Assembly: GCA_041940525.1 (NCBI GenBank)
Contig: JBGTSB010000001.1
Location: 1 to 64,000 of the forward strand
Direction: 5' to 3'
Length of the DNA: 64,000 nt
Origin: JAKAXS01 sp041940525
GTDB taxonomy: Bacteria > Pseudomonadota > Alphaproteobacteria > Rhizobiales > Hyphomicrobiaceae
The translations under genes were made by a program, and so were the position numbers. Under the pieces are notes generated by a model. The model was not told the origin of the DNA. It was given only the letters and a program-made list of their open reading frames with translations, and searched no databases. Position 1 is the first letter of the stretch, and each line of letters opens with the position of its first letter. This document shows, piece after piece, positions 52,850-61,984 of this stretch.

Positions 52850-54277
52850 TTAGAACTGCAGCTTCAGCATCGAGCCAAAGTAGCCGCCTTCGCCACCGCG
52901 AATGGTACCGCCATCGACGCCATTGTCGTCTTCGACGAACTGGTAGCCGCCGCTGAATTCAAGCTCGGCAGGCATTGCGGCGAACTGGAAGGGCATCGAT
53001 ACGAATGCACCAACCCGCGATGTAACATCGCCTTCGTCGCTGTAGACATGACCTTCAGGACCGAACTTTATGCCGTTCCGGTTAGCACCGGCGCGCACCT
53101 GGCCGTAGAAGGAGTCGAACGCTGTTGAGTAGCTAGAGTCGAAGCTGAAGTAGAAGGGGCCGTTGCCTTCCGTCTCGACTTCAAGAGCAACCTTGAATCC
53201 GGTCTCGGTACCACGAACCTTGCTTGTAACATCTTCAGGCTTCTGGTCGATGTCGCGGACTTCCATACCGATGTAGCCGATGGCGCTAAGATTTCCGAAA
53301 TAGCGCAGATAACCAATCATCGCATCGAGAGCGCGATCCTTGCCATCGAAGTCCGTGCCGCCAGCGGTATAGTCGTAGTCAGCGTACCAGCCGAAGGTGC
53401 GTGCGACGAAGCCTTCACGAGAGAGGTCGCCGTTAAGCGCGTAGATGCCTCCGGAATAGAGCGCCCAAGTGTCCTTGGAGACGTCGACACCTTTGTAGGT
53501 AATAACGTCGATCAACCCGTTTGAACTTCCGCCAATGTCATCCTTCATGCCGGACAGAGCTTCGTGGCGGCCGAGCTTGTAGGAAAGACCAACACGAGCG
53601 GTCCAAATCTCTGGCTCCTCGCGATCGACGAAAGTATCTGCGCCCAGCACACCGCTGTTGGTGATTTCGTCGTCGTACTTGGCGTACCGGAGTTCACCGC
53701 GAAGGGAGAAGTTGTTCCCGAGCATCCGCTCGATGCCGCCACCGACAAACCAGCCGCCAAAGCTCTGCGAATCCCGGCCTGCGAAATAGTTGGCTCCGTT
53801 GACGATGTCCCACCAACCATCGTTGTCGATGTGCGCTTGAGTGTAGCCGCCTGAGGCAAACAACAACGTCGAAGGCCGGATCAGCACGCCGGCACGGGCA
53901 CCGAGATAATAGGCACGATCGATTGTTAGACCGTCAGTCTTGCTTCCACGGTCGAGATCGGACAGGTCGGCTTCAAAGAATGCGCCGATCACCCAGCGAT
54001 CATGGATTTGCCGATCGAAGCCAATAATGCCGGAAACGAGACCGCCTTCCGCATCTTCCTTGACGACGGAAGAAATCGCCCCGTTCTCGGAGTAGATGTT
54101 GTCGGAGTCGTTCCAGCCGTAGCCTATGCTGCCGCCGAAGTAGATGCCCGTCCAAGACGGCTCGATCACTGGAACCGGTGTGTCTTTTAAAGATGGGATG
54201 CCGTCAGCCATCGCGGCGCCGCCTATGAAGGTCAAAACGAAAGCGCTGGCAGTCAATTTTTTTGCAGTGTTTTTCAT
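52850..54277 (-). CDS. fused Omp25-like plus BcsS-like outer-membrane protein
   Basis: This 475-residue protein has a signal peptide (to about residue 24) and two beta-barrel halves. Residues 40-240 follow the Omp25/RopB pattern (WTGIYFGGSIGYGWND, FGGWFVGGGIERML, ARVGLSYKLG). Residues 260-475 (WALYSGGIYALNGDLSREGF, FGWYADYDYTAGG) resemble the BcsS cellulose-secretion-linked barrel found in Hyphomicrobiales. The C terminus ends MLKLQF, with the terminal Phe favoured in outer-membrane proteins. The linkage of two barrels in one chain is unusual. No cellulose genes adjoin. Confidence 0.75.
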   Translation of the reverse strand: MKNTAKKLTASAFVLTFIGGAAMADGIPSLKDTPVPVIEPSWTGIYFGGSIGYGWNDSDNIYSENGAISSVVKEDAEGGLVSGIIGFDRQIHDRWVIGAFFEADLSDLDRGSKTDGLTIDRAYYLGARAGVLIRPSTLLFASGGYTQAHIDNDGWWDIVNGANYFAGRDSQSFGGWFVGGGIERMLGNNFSLRGELRYAKYDDEITNSGVLGADTFVDREEPEIWTARVGLSYKLGRHEALSGMKDDIGGSSNGLIDVITYKGVDVSKDTWALYSGGIYALNGDLSREGFVARTFGWYADYDYTAGGTDFDGKDRALDAMIGYLRYFGNLSAIGYIGMEVRDIDQKPEDVTSKVRGTETGFKVALEVETEGNGPFYFSFDSSYSTAFDSFYGQVRAGANRNGIKFGPEGHVYSDEGDVTSRVGAFVSMPFQFAAMPAELEFSGGYQFVEDDNGVDGGTIRGGEGGYFGSMLKLQF

Positions 54278-54459
54278 TGTAGCGGTTTCCTTGCATCTGC
54301 AGAATCCGAAAAACGCAAATACAAGTCGGCGCGCAAATTAGTTAAGGCGAAGAAGCGATGATTCGTGAATCGTGTCGAGATCCGTTTCACTGTTCAACGT
54401 ATTGTCTTGAGAAGACTGGCTTAATAGTCACTCTTTATGCCGCCTACGGACTAAGTCAG

Positions 54460-55221
54460 CTAAAGTCTCGGGCACTCGAATATGTAGGTGAAACCTCGGA
54501 ACGAGCCGTACCGTTTTTTCGGCTCAAAAGGTTTGATCTTCACAAGGCGTCCGTCTCTCTGCCCCGAATGTCTCCCAAACATGTAGAGCGGGTCGATAAG
54601 GCGGGCGGTCTCGTTACGCCACTCCGCGCCCCCATGCATGTTGGTGATCCAGGTGAGCTTGTCGTGGTCTGCCTCCCACACCTCAAAGTGGACCTCGGGT
54701 AGATACTGGACACGGCCGGCTGGACGGTAAACGCGGGCTAGCCGTTGACCTCGGCGAATTTTCTGCCCTGGCTTTAAATGTTGGATCTCTTCCCACTTCA
54801 GGTGATCGTAAACCGTAAAGTAGAGCGGTACCCCGCCTGTGAGGTTGAGCTCTTCGGCCGTGTGGGTCAGCAAGAGCGCACCTTCCTTGCCCCACCGCCA
54901 GTTCGCCTCCCATACGGCGCGAACAGTTCCGGGTCCCGGCGCGACGATCCACTCTCCCAGCCTCCCTCCGTCAACTCCCGAATGCACGGCATCCCGCAGC
55001 CTTCCGTCGACGTCGACCCAACTTGCATAGGCCGAGGTTAATTCGGAACAGGCAAATCCCTTTGGATAGACGGGCACCAGACCACTCTCGGTTATGCCGT
55101 AGCCCTTCCTCACCGCATCCCCAGCGGACCAACGCTGAGTATTGGCCATCGCTGAGGTCGACAGGCTGGCCAGGATCAGAGCGAGGAAAAGTAAACAACC
55201 GCGATACAACAAACTCTCCAC
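54460..55221 (-). CDS. secreted M23-like peptidase domain protein, degenerate
   Basis: This protein of about 253 residues has a signal peptide (YRGCLLFLALILASLSTSAMA) and a lysostaphin/M23-like fold. HSGVD supplies the first HxxxD metal pair, YDHLKW the middle His, and LKPGQKIRRGQRLARVY the usual loop. The C-terminal metal motif reads EVHFEVW instead of HLHFE: the metal His is present but the first (catalytic) His is Glu. It may therefore be non-catalytic, like EnvC/NlpD. The start is uncertain: GTG 55221, or TTG at 55209 with GGAGAG ahead. Confidence 0.7.
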   Translation of the reverse strand: MESLLYRGCLLFLALILASLSTSAMANTQRWSAGDAVRKGYGITESGLVPVYPKGFACSELTSAYASWVDVDGRLRDAVHSGVDGGRLGEWIVAPGPGTVRAVWEANWRWGKEGALLLTHTAEELNLTGGVPLYFTVYDHLKWEEIQHLKPGQKIRRGQRLARVYRPAGRVQYLPEVHFEVWEADHDKLTWITNMHGGAEWRNETARLIDPLYMFGRHSGQRDGRLVKIKPFEPKKRYGSFRGFTYIFECPRL

Positions 55222-55391
55222 TGTGAACGAAGTGTTCCATGCCGTGTCAGCATGGTCCGGAAGCTGCAACTGGGTATCCGAAACGTCAATCGTGGCGTCA
55301 TTCCGGACCGGGCCGAGCCCGGATCAGAGGCAGCGAGCATCCTAAACGGAAGACTAAGCCGCTGCCGTAATTAGTCTTTCATGGTTTCGCG

Positions 55392-56057
55392 TTGCAGGAA
55401 CTCCCCCAATTTGTCCCGCCTGTCTCAGTTCGGTACGTGTCGCATCAAGATCGCGCGCCGGTAGACGCCGCGCAAAATCTGATCCCGTCCGACTTCAGCG
55501 AGTTTGAAAGGATCCGCCATAAACCAACGCGCGAACGCTCATTAGCCACGCGCGCGCTGCTTCGCGGCGCCTTAAGTGACTTTGTCGGAGACGTTAAGGA
55601 AACTGAATGGACGTTCGAGCGCGACGCCAACGGCAAACCCAGGCTCATTAAAGGCCCATCAAATATACACTTTAGCTGCTCCCACACGGCTTGGCAGTCC
55701 GTCGTTGCCGTTAGCGACCGGCCAGTCGGCATCGATATCGAATGCGGTGAGATCGCTGCCGACGACGCGTTTCTGGAAGAGTATTTCTCCCGCAAAGAGC
55801 GCGCTGCCATCGCTTCAAAGCCCATTAAGGACCGTGGCGTTGCCTGTGCACGGCTTTGGACCCTGAAAGAAGCTGTCTCAAAATTGATTGGCACAGGCCT
55901 TGCGTTTCCATTCTCCGAACTGGAATTTGAAAGCGAGGAAGATCGCCTAAGTCAAGGCATCTCTTCAGGAATAAGTACCTCTGAACTGCTCTTGACCACG
56001 TGGTCTCTTCCCAATCCGGCGCACCCATTAACCGTAGCCCTTGCTCTGCAGCGGTGA
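55392..56057 (+). CDS. Sfp-type 4'-phosphopantetheinyl transferase
   Basis: This 221-residue enzyme transfers phosphopantetheine from CoA to carrier domains. VGIDIECG (metal-binding), FSRKERAAI and LWTLKEAVSKLIGTGL (the W-x-x-KEA motif) are intact, and the length fits the Sfp rather than the AcpS group. It starts with TTG at 55392, which keeps the first beta strand VSVRYVSH. It is 46 bp upstream of the Pls-type synthetase and surely activates its T domain. Divergent from the M23-like gene. Confidence 0.93.
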   Translation: MQELPQFVPPVSVRYVSHQDRAPVDAAQNLIPSDFSEFERIRHKPTRERSLATRALLRGALSDFVGDVKETEWTFERDANGKPRLIKGPSNIHFSCSHTAWQSVVAVSDRPVGIDIECGEIAADDAFLEEYFSRKERAAIASKPIKDRGVACARLWTLKEAVSKLIGTGLAFPFSELEFESEEDRLSQGISSGISTSELLLTTWSLPNPAHPLTVALALQR

Positions 56058-56061
56058 CGGC

Positions 56062-56094
56062 CTTACCGGGGCGCCCTAATGGGTCCTCGGTAAG
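56062..56094 (+). promoter_or_regulatory. hairpin overlapping the synthetase ribosome site
   Basis: CTTACCG (56062-56068) pairs with CGGTAAG (56088-56094); inside, GCCC-TAAT-GGGT adds four pairs. AAGAGG (56092-56097), the ribosome site of the synthetase, starts inside the right arm. The structure could limit translation of the synthetase relative to the PPTase. Confidence 0.5.
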
Positions 56095-56103
56095 AGGTTG
56101 GAA

Positions 56104-59100
56104 ATGTCCGCGCTTACCACCCTAGACGAGCAACTGTCGCCCCGCCCCTGGAAGGCAAAAGAACCAGAGTTGCTTCATGCCTACTTCGAAGCGCAAGTGC
56201 GTGCACGGCCCGAGCAGGTCGCTGTCGAATTCGGTAACGAAGTGCTGACATACGGCGAGCTGGACGCCTACGCCAACCAGGTCGCGCATACGCTGGGGTC
56301 ACGCGGAGTTCGCCAAGGCGATCTCGTCGCCATCTATCTGAAAAAGTCTCCGCGGTTGTACGCCACGATGCTCGGCATTCTAAAAGCCGGCGCTGGATAT
56401 GTTCCGATTGACGGCCGCTTTCCGCTGGAGCGTATTCGCGCAATCCTTGAGGATTCCGGCGCGCGCGTCATCGCGACCGAACTTCCATTGGCCGCAGACA
56501 TCGACGGACAGGTCGAAACTCCGATCCTGCGCCTTGACCTCGAACGCCAGGACATCGCCGCTCAACCAGAAACTCCATTGACGTTCGACACCGAAATTGA
56601 CCCGGCCACGCTTAGCTATGTGATCTATACCTCCGGCTCTACCGGCCGGCCCAAAGGGGTCATGATCGAACACAGCAACGCTGTTGCATTCGTTCGAACT
56701 CTTAAGTCGGTTTACCGGATCACAGCCGACGACCGCATTTACCAGGGTTTCTCAACAGCATTTGACGCCTCTGTCGAAGAAATCTGGGCCGCCTTCTCTC
56801 GCGGCGGCACGCTTGTCGTTCCCACGGAAGATGTCGAACGCTCCCCATCAGACGTTGCTGAATTCATCAACACGCGAGCGATCACGTACTTCTCGACCGT
56901 ACCGACCATGCTGTCGATGATCGACCGTGAACTGCCATCCGTTCGTACGCTCGTCCTGGGAGGCGAGGCCTGTTCCAATGAACTCGTATCTCGTTGGGCC
57001 AAGCGCGGCCGCCGCATGCTCAACACCTACGGACCTACCGAGGCAACCGTCGTCGCGACCTGGGCCGAATGCGTTCCCGGCGAACCTGTTACCATCGGCC
57101 GTGCGTTGCCACAGTATTCTGCCTATGTGCTCGACGAATACCTTTCACTGGTCGCCGCTGGAGAGTCTGGCGAACTGTTTATCGGCGGGCCGGCAGTGGC
57201 ACGCGGTTATCTAAACCGGACCGACCTCACCGACGAGCGCTTCATTGCAAATCCATTTGGACCAGGCCGTCTTTACAAGACGTCGGATCATGTGCGTTTG
57301 GATGAGACCGGCGATCTCTACTTCCTGGGACGTCTCGACGACCAGGTAAAGATCCGCGGCTTCCGCATCGAACTGAGCGAGATCGAAGCGCAACTGACAG
57401 AACACCCGGCCATCAAGGCAGCTGCTGTTCGCGTCGTCGATACCAAAGATCTGAAAGAGCTAGCCGCTTATGTTGTATGCGACGGCGCTGCCGACTCCTT
57501 GGACCGGAAAGAACTGGCCGACATGCTGCGTGAGCGGCTGCCGTCATACATGGTGCCGCAGTACCTGGACGTGCTTGACGAACTGCCGATGACGACGAGC
57601 GGCAAGATTGACCGCAAAGCACTGCCTTCGCCTGAAAAGCTATTTCTCGATGTCGGCGCGATCGTGCCGCCGGCAAGCACGTTGGAGCAGCAGATCGCGG
57701 AAGCCTGGCAGCAAACGTTCCGGCTTGCCGAGGTCTCCGTTGAAGCTGACTTCTTCATTGATCTTGGCGGTCACTCACTGACAGCCTCACAAACCGCGAC
57801 AGAGATGCGAAAATCGACCGGATCCACATGCGTTTCGGTTCGTGACATCTATCAGCACCGGACGATACGCGCCCTTGCTGCACACATCATGACCGTTGAG
57901 CCGAACCTGGGACGCACACAAGGCACCGATGCCACCGGCACTGAAAAAACTGACGCACAAAGTGCCGGTATCGCGGCCTTTGAGAGCGTGCCCCCGCTGA
58001 CGCGCTGGACGGTTGCCACCATTCAGGCCGCCGTTTCGATCCTCTACTTTGGCCTTTACGCGTCACCGTTGGCCTACACAGTCCTTATGGTCACCGCCGT
58101 CGTTGATGGAAAGATTGATTGGACCGTCGCTGCTGCCATCACCACGGCGATTGGCTTCGCGGCCTGGCCCTGCATGCTTCTGACAAGCATCGCCGTGAAG
58201 TGGCTCGTTATCGGTCGCTTCAAAGCTGGGCGTTATCCGGTCTGGAGCTTCTATTACTTGCGCTGGTGGATCGCGAGCCGCTTTCAGGCGCTCAGCTGGT
58301 CGAAAATGTTCACCGGCACACCGCTGATGGCTTTGTACTTCCGTGCCATGGGCGCGAAGGTCGGCCGTAACGTGACCATCAACAGTCAGATCTGCACCGC
58401 CTTCGACATGATCTCGATCGGCGACAATACGAGCATCGGTCTTGAGACGCAGATGCTTGGCTACCGCGTCGAAGATGGTCATCTGATCATTGCCCCGGTG
58501 ACGATTGGTGACGACTGCTTCGTTGGAATGCACTGCGCACTTGGTCTCGGCACGCGCATGGGTGACGGGGCTCGCCTCGACGACATGTCCCTGCTGCCTG
58601 ACGGTGTTGCGGTGCCCGCAGGCGAATCTCGCCGCGGTGTCCCTGCCGTGCCGGCAGAAGTTACCGTCCCCGCAGGCGACGCCAGCAGCGCGCAAGTCGC
58701 CACCAAGGGCATGCGCTTTATGCTTGGTCTGACACACCTCAGCCTGTTTTACGCAATGGCCTACTTCCTCATTGCGACCAGCATCCCTTCCACAGCAATG
58801 ATCATTGCCGGCCTCTTGTTGGGCGGCCCTATCGGCGGAACTGTCGCGGCGTTCGCTTCGGTTCCAGTTTGGATTCTGTCCTATGCGCTTGGTGTGATCA
58901 TCGCCAAGCGGCTGATTGGGCCGGTTGACAGCGGCACCGTGTCTCTCGGCAGCGTCGACTATTTCCGCCACTGGTTTGTTTCGTTCCTCCTGGACAACAC
59001 CAAGACGATCCTTCTGCCGGTTTACGCCACCGTATACCTGCCACCATTCCTGCGCGCACTTGGAGCCAAGATTGGCCGGGGTACCGAGATCTCAACGGTC

Positions 59101-60231
59101 TCCCATATCAACCCTGACGAGTTGACCATTGGTTCGGGCAGCTTCCTGGCTGATGCCTGCCTGGTTGGCGGAGAACGGATCCACAACGGTGTCGCTGAGA
59201 CTCAGCATGTCTCGATCGGTGACAAATCGTTCATCGGTAATTCCGCCCTCGTCTCCGGCGGTCATACGATAGGCAACGATGTGCTGATCGGTGTCGCATC
59301 GACGCCCCCAGAGAACACTGCTGTTGTTCCAGACGGCACCCGCTGGCTTGGGGCCCCCGGATTCGCACTGCCAACGACACAACGGACCGGCGGCTTCAGC
59401 GAAAGCGAGATCTTCGCACCCACTTTGGCGATGAAGGTTGAGCGTACGATCACGGATACATTCCGCATTCTCATCCCCGGGTTCATCTCGATGACCTGCG
59501 CCGTGCTGCTAACGGCATTCCTCGTCATCGGCTACCGCGCAATGTCGCTGACGAGCGTGATGATTGCTGTGCCGTTCGTGGCTTCGGGCCTTGCATGGCT
59601 TGCCATCAAACTTTCTGCACTCGTGAAGAATACGTTGATCGGGGCGCATGAGCCAATCGTAAAGCCGCTTTGGTCGCGTTATGTCTGGCGGAATGAACTG
59701 GTCAACGGCGTTTACGAGACGATCGCCGCCACCGCCATGGCACCGCTGATGGGCACGCCCTTCATTGCCCCGTGTCTTCGCCTGATGGGTTGCAAGATTG
59801 GCAAGTGGTGCTTCATTGAAAGCACGCTGTTCTCCGAGTTCGACCTCGTCGAGATCGGTGACCGTGCTGCGATCAATGTTGGAGCGACGATCCAAACCCA
59901 CCTGTTCGAGGACCGTGTATTCAAGTCGGATCGGTTGGTGATTGGCGACGATTGCACGCTCGGCAACATGGCCGTCATTCTTTATAGCACGGAAATGCAT
60001 CACGGCGCGTCATTGGGACCGCTCTCAGTGCTCATGAAAGGAGAGTCTCTCTCCAGCAATACCCGCTGGCACGGCATCCCCTGCGAGCGCGTGATGACCC
60101 CTAGCCCCGCGAGTGTAGAGATGGAACTCGATGCCGCCGTGGAAGCAACCATCGAGGTTACCTACTATCCGCCAGCGCCGAGCGGACATGGCAAAGTGCA
60201 AAAGCGCGTCTTGGCGACTTCAAGCCAATGA
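56104..60231 (+). CDS. Pls/PosA-type single-module peptide synthetase
   Basis: This 1375-residue enzyme combines an adenylation domain (about 15-508; YTSGSTGRPKG, NTYGPTEAT, TSGKIDRKAL), a carrier domain (about 525-600; DLGGHSL with Ser558), and a membrane part: six helices in three pairs separated by three hexapeptide-like soluble domains (about 745-860, 985-1095, 1225-1335). No standard condensation or thioesterase domain is present. That is the layout of epsilon-poly-L-lysine synthetase. Pocket residues by alignment to GrsA: D221, A222, E225, S264, V284, G286, T308, V316, V317, K501. The acidic E225 suits a basic amino acid, probably Lys. It follows its PPTase. ATG 56104 has AAGAGG six bases before. 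Confidence 0.93.
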   Translation: MSALTTLDEQLSPRPWKAKEPELLHAYFEAQVRARPEQVAVEFGNEVLTYGELDAYANQVAHTLGSRGVRQGDLVAIYLKKSPRLYATMLGILKAGAGYVPIDGRFPLERIRAILEDSGARVIATELPLAADIDGQVETPILRLDLERQDIAAQPETPLTFDTEIDPATLSYVIYTSGSTGRPKGVMIEHSNAVAFVRTLKSVYRITADDRIYQGFSTAFDASVEEIWAAFSRGGTLVVPTEDVERSPSDVAEFINTRAITYFSTVPTMLSMIDRELPSVRTLVLGGEACSNELVSRWAKRGRRMLNTYGPTEATVVATWAECVPGEPVTIGRALPQYSAYVLDEYLSLVAAGESGELFIGGPAVARGYLNRTDLTDERFIANPFGPGRLYKTSDHVRLDETGDLYFLGRLDDQVKIRGFRIELSEIEAQLTEHPAIKAAAVRVVDTKDLKELAAYVVCDGAADSLDRKELADMLRERLPSYMVPQYLDVLDELPMTTSGKIDRKALPSPEKLFLDVGAIVPPASTLEQQIAEAWQQTFRLAEVSVEADFFIDLGGHSLTASQTATEMRKSTGSTCVSVRDIYQHRTIRALAAHIMTVEPNLGRTQGTDATGTEKTDAQSAGIAAFESVPPLTRWTVATIQAAVSILYFGLYASPLAYTVLMVTAVVDGKIDWTVAAAITTAIGFAAWPCMLLTSIAVKWLVIGRFKAGRYPVWSFYYLRWWIASRFQALSWSKMFTGTPLMALYFRAMGAKVGRNVTINSQICTAFDMISIGDNTSIGLETQMLGYRVEDGHLIIAPVTIGDDCFVGMHCALGLGTRMGDGARLDDMSLLPDGVAVPAGESRRGVPAVPAEVTVPAGDASSAQVATKGMRFMLGLTHLSLFYAMAYFLIATSIPSTAMIIAGLLLGGPIGGTVAAFASVPVWILSYALGVIIAKRLIGPVDSGTVSLGSVDYFRHWFVSFLLDNTKTILLPVYATVYLPPFLRALGAKIGRGTEISTVSHINPDELTIGSGSFLADACLVGGERIHNGVAETQHVSIGDKSFIGNSALVSGGHTIGNDVLIGVASTPPENTAVVPDGTRWLGAPGFALPTTQRTGGFSESEIFAPTLAMKVERTITDTFRILIPGFISMTCAVLLTAFLVIGYRAMSLTSVMIAVPFVASGLAWLAIKLSALVKNTLIGAHEPIVKPLWSRYVWRNELVNGVYETIAATAMAPLMGTPFIAPCLRLMGCKIGKWCFIESTLFSEFDLVEIGDRAAINVGATIQTHLFEDRVFKSDRLVIGDDCTLGNMAVILYSTEMHHGASLGPLSVLMKGESLSSNTRWHGIPCERVMTPSPASVEMELDAAVEATIEVTYYPPAPSGHGKVQKRVLATSSQ

Positions 60232-60378
60232 GACTGAATGGACAGCGTCTATAGATAGTGTCTAGGATTTCGTACTCGGTTCTTTTTTAGCCCTGCCGGG
60301 ATTGCCAAAGTCCACACGGAGGTCCGACGTCTAGCGTATGATGCCGCACTCTTTGAGGTGATTTGCAAAAGACCTCGT

Positions 60379-60498
60379 CTAACCCAGGTACGTTTGCGCG
60401 TGGGCGGGAAACGGAAGCACAGCAGCTAACACGACAAGTAGTGGAATGCGCCAGAGCCAGCCCAGGCAAAACCGACTGATCCGGCCGCGATTGGACAT
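60379..60498 (-). pseudogene. signal-peptide-only frame, possible truncated secreted protein
   Basis: The frame encodes a near-perfect signal peptide (GWLWRIPLLVVLAAVLPF, then PAHAQ) and stops four residues after the cleavage site (TYLG). Past the stop the same frame continues for 15 codons (TRSFANHLKECGIIR) before another stop. It looks like a secreted protein gene broken by a nonsense mutation, or an orphan leader. No ribosome site is clear. The remaining 60232-60901 region shows nothing else recognisable. Confidence 0.35.
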
Positions 60499-60901
60499 CC
60501 GGCTAAGCGCATGTTGTTGGCTTCGGTCGAGGACGATATCCATAGTTGTAAAGCCCGCCTGTGCTTCATCCGGCCAAAATGATACCAACCAGCCTTATCC
60601 GATACAAACTACGTATCTGAGGATCGCAGCATCAGCGTAAAGACCTGCAACGTGATCGGCTTCGCGGCTTCGGCACACTGCGCGCATCGTCGTCTCCGCG
60701 TTGGCCAAAGCAATTTACAAAAAGGCAGGAATTTCCTACCACTCCGCTAGAATAATCAACCCAGCTGCCCTGCTAGTCCACCTGTTCCAATTGCCTAATT
60801 CATGCGCGCTCAGCGCCTGACTGCCGACACGTTGACATCCGGAGCCAAGCATTGAAACCAAGTGATGGCTCACACAACAATCCTGAAACGGTCTTCACGG
60901 C

Positions 60902-61981
60902 ATGCCAAAGCTTCGATTGATGCAAATGCTCGGCGCCGCCAAGGCCGGTGGCGCAGAAACATTTTTCATCAGATTGATGGAAGCATTTGCCGAACATCCA
61001 CAGGTGGAGCTCTTGCCTGTCGTCAAGAAAGGAAGTTGGGCCGCTGGCGAATTGACACGACGTGGTATCCCTCACGAGACGGCTGCTTTCGGCGCCTGGG
61101 CCGATCGCTACCTGACACGCACGACGGCACGACGGCTCGCCACGATCGCCCAAGACTTCAAGCCAGACGTCATCCAAAGCTGGATGAATCGCGCGACCTG
61201 GTTCATGCCACAAGGCGAATGGATCACCGTAGCGCGGCTGGGCGGGTACTACGACCTGAAGTACTACCGCGGTTACGCCGAGCAGCTCATCGGAAACACA
61301 CAAGACCTGTGCGCCTATATGGTCCGCGAGGGCTGGCCTGCAAACCGCGTCCACCATTTGGGCAACTTCGCCGTCGAACCACCAGAAAACTGGCGCGCAG
61401 GCCGCGCTGAAACCCGCCAGCACTACGGCATTCCGGAGAGCGCGACGGCTCTATTGCTGGCCGGGCGTCTCCACAAAGTCAAAGGCGTCGACCTAGCCCT
61501 GAAGGCGATTGCTCAATTACCTGAGCATGTCTGGATCATCGCCGCCGGCAACGGACCTGAAGAAGCGTCGCTGCGCCAGCTCGCCAAAGAGCTCGGAGTG
61601 GAAAGCCGCGTCGTTTTCACCGGCTGGGTCAATGACATCACGAAACTCGCCGCAGCCACAGACATTTGGCTGGCACCCAGCCGCTGGGAACCACTTGGCA
61701 ATACCGTGTTGGATGCCTGGGCCCACGCGCTGCCTGTCATCGCGAGCCGGGCCACCGGACCTGCGGCACTCATTGATGACGGAAAGACCGGCCTCTTGGT
61801 TGACGTCGACGATGTCACAACGCTGCAAGCCGCGATCGCAAAGCTGATCGACGATCCGGTCTCGCGGGCAAGCCTCGCCTCAGGCGGACGCGAACGCTAT
61901 CTCACCGATCACAGCAAAACGGTCATTGTAGACGCATACCTGGACTACTATCACGGCCTGACCCAAGACCCAGAAACATAG
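60902..61981 (+). CDS. GT4-family glycosyltransferase
   Basis: This 359-residue GT-B enzyme would transfer a sugar from a nucleotide donor in the cytosol. The N-terminal LGAAKAGGAETFFIRLMEA is the acceptor-side loop; LLLAGRLHKVKGVDLALKA, VVFTGWVNDITKLAAATDIW and PSRWEPLGNTVLDAWAHALPVIAS are GT4 donor-side motifs. The usual E-x7-E is E-x7-D here. It is convergent with the DHPS-like gene, with 3 bp between stops. Product unknown; lipopolysaccharide or capsule synthesis is a general possibility. Confidence 0.9.
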   Translation: MPKLRLMQMLGAAKAGGAETFFIRLMEAFAEHPQVELLPVVKKGSWAAGELTRRGIPHETAAFGAWADRYLTRTTARRLATIAQDFKPDVIQSWMNRATWFMPQGEWITVARLGGYYDLKYYRGYAEQLIGNTQDLCAYMVREGWPANRVHHLGNFAVEPPENWRAGRAETRQHYGIPESATALLLAGRLHKVKGVDLALKAIAQLPEHVWIIAAGNGPEEASLRQLAKELGVESRVVFTGWVNDITKLAAATDIWLAPSRWEPLGNTVLDAWAHALPVIASRATGPAALIDDGKTGLLVDVDDVTTLQAAIAKLIDDPVSRASLASGGRERYLTDHSKTVIVDAYLDYYHGLTQDPET

Positions 61982-61984
61982 CGG

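Noticed and set aside
58063..58971. Minus-strand frame of 302 residues
   Set aside because: Antisense shadow of the peptide synthetase; His/Arg-rich composition with no domain.
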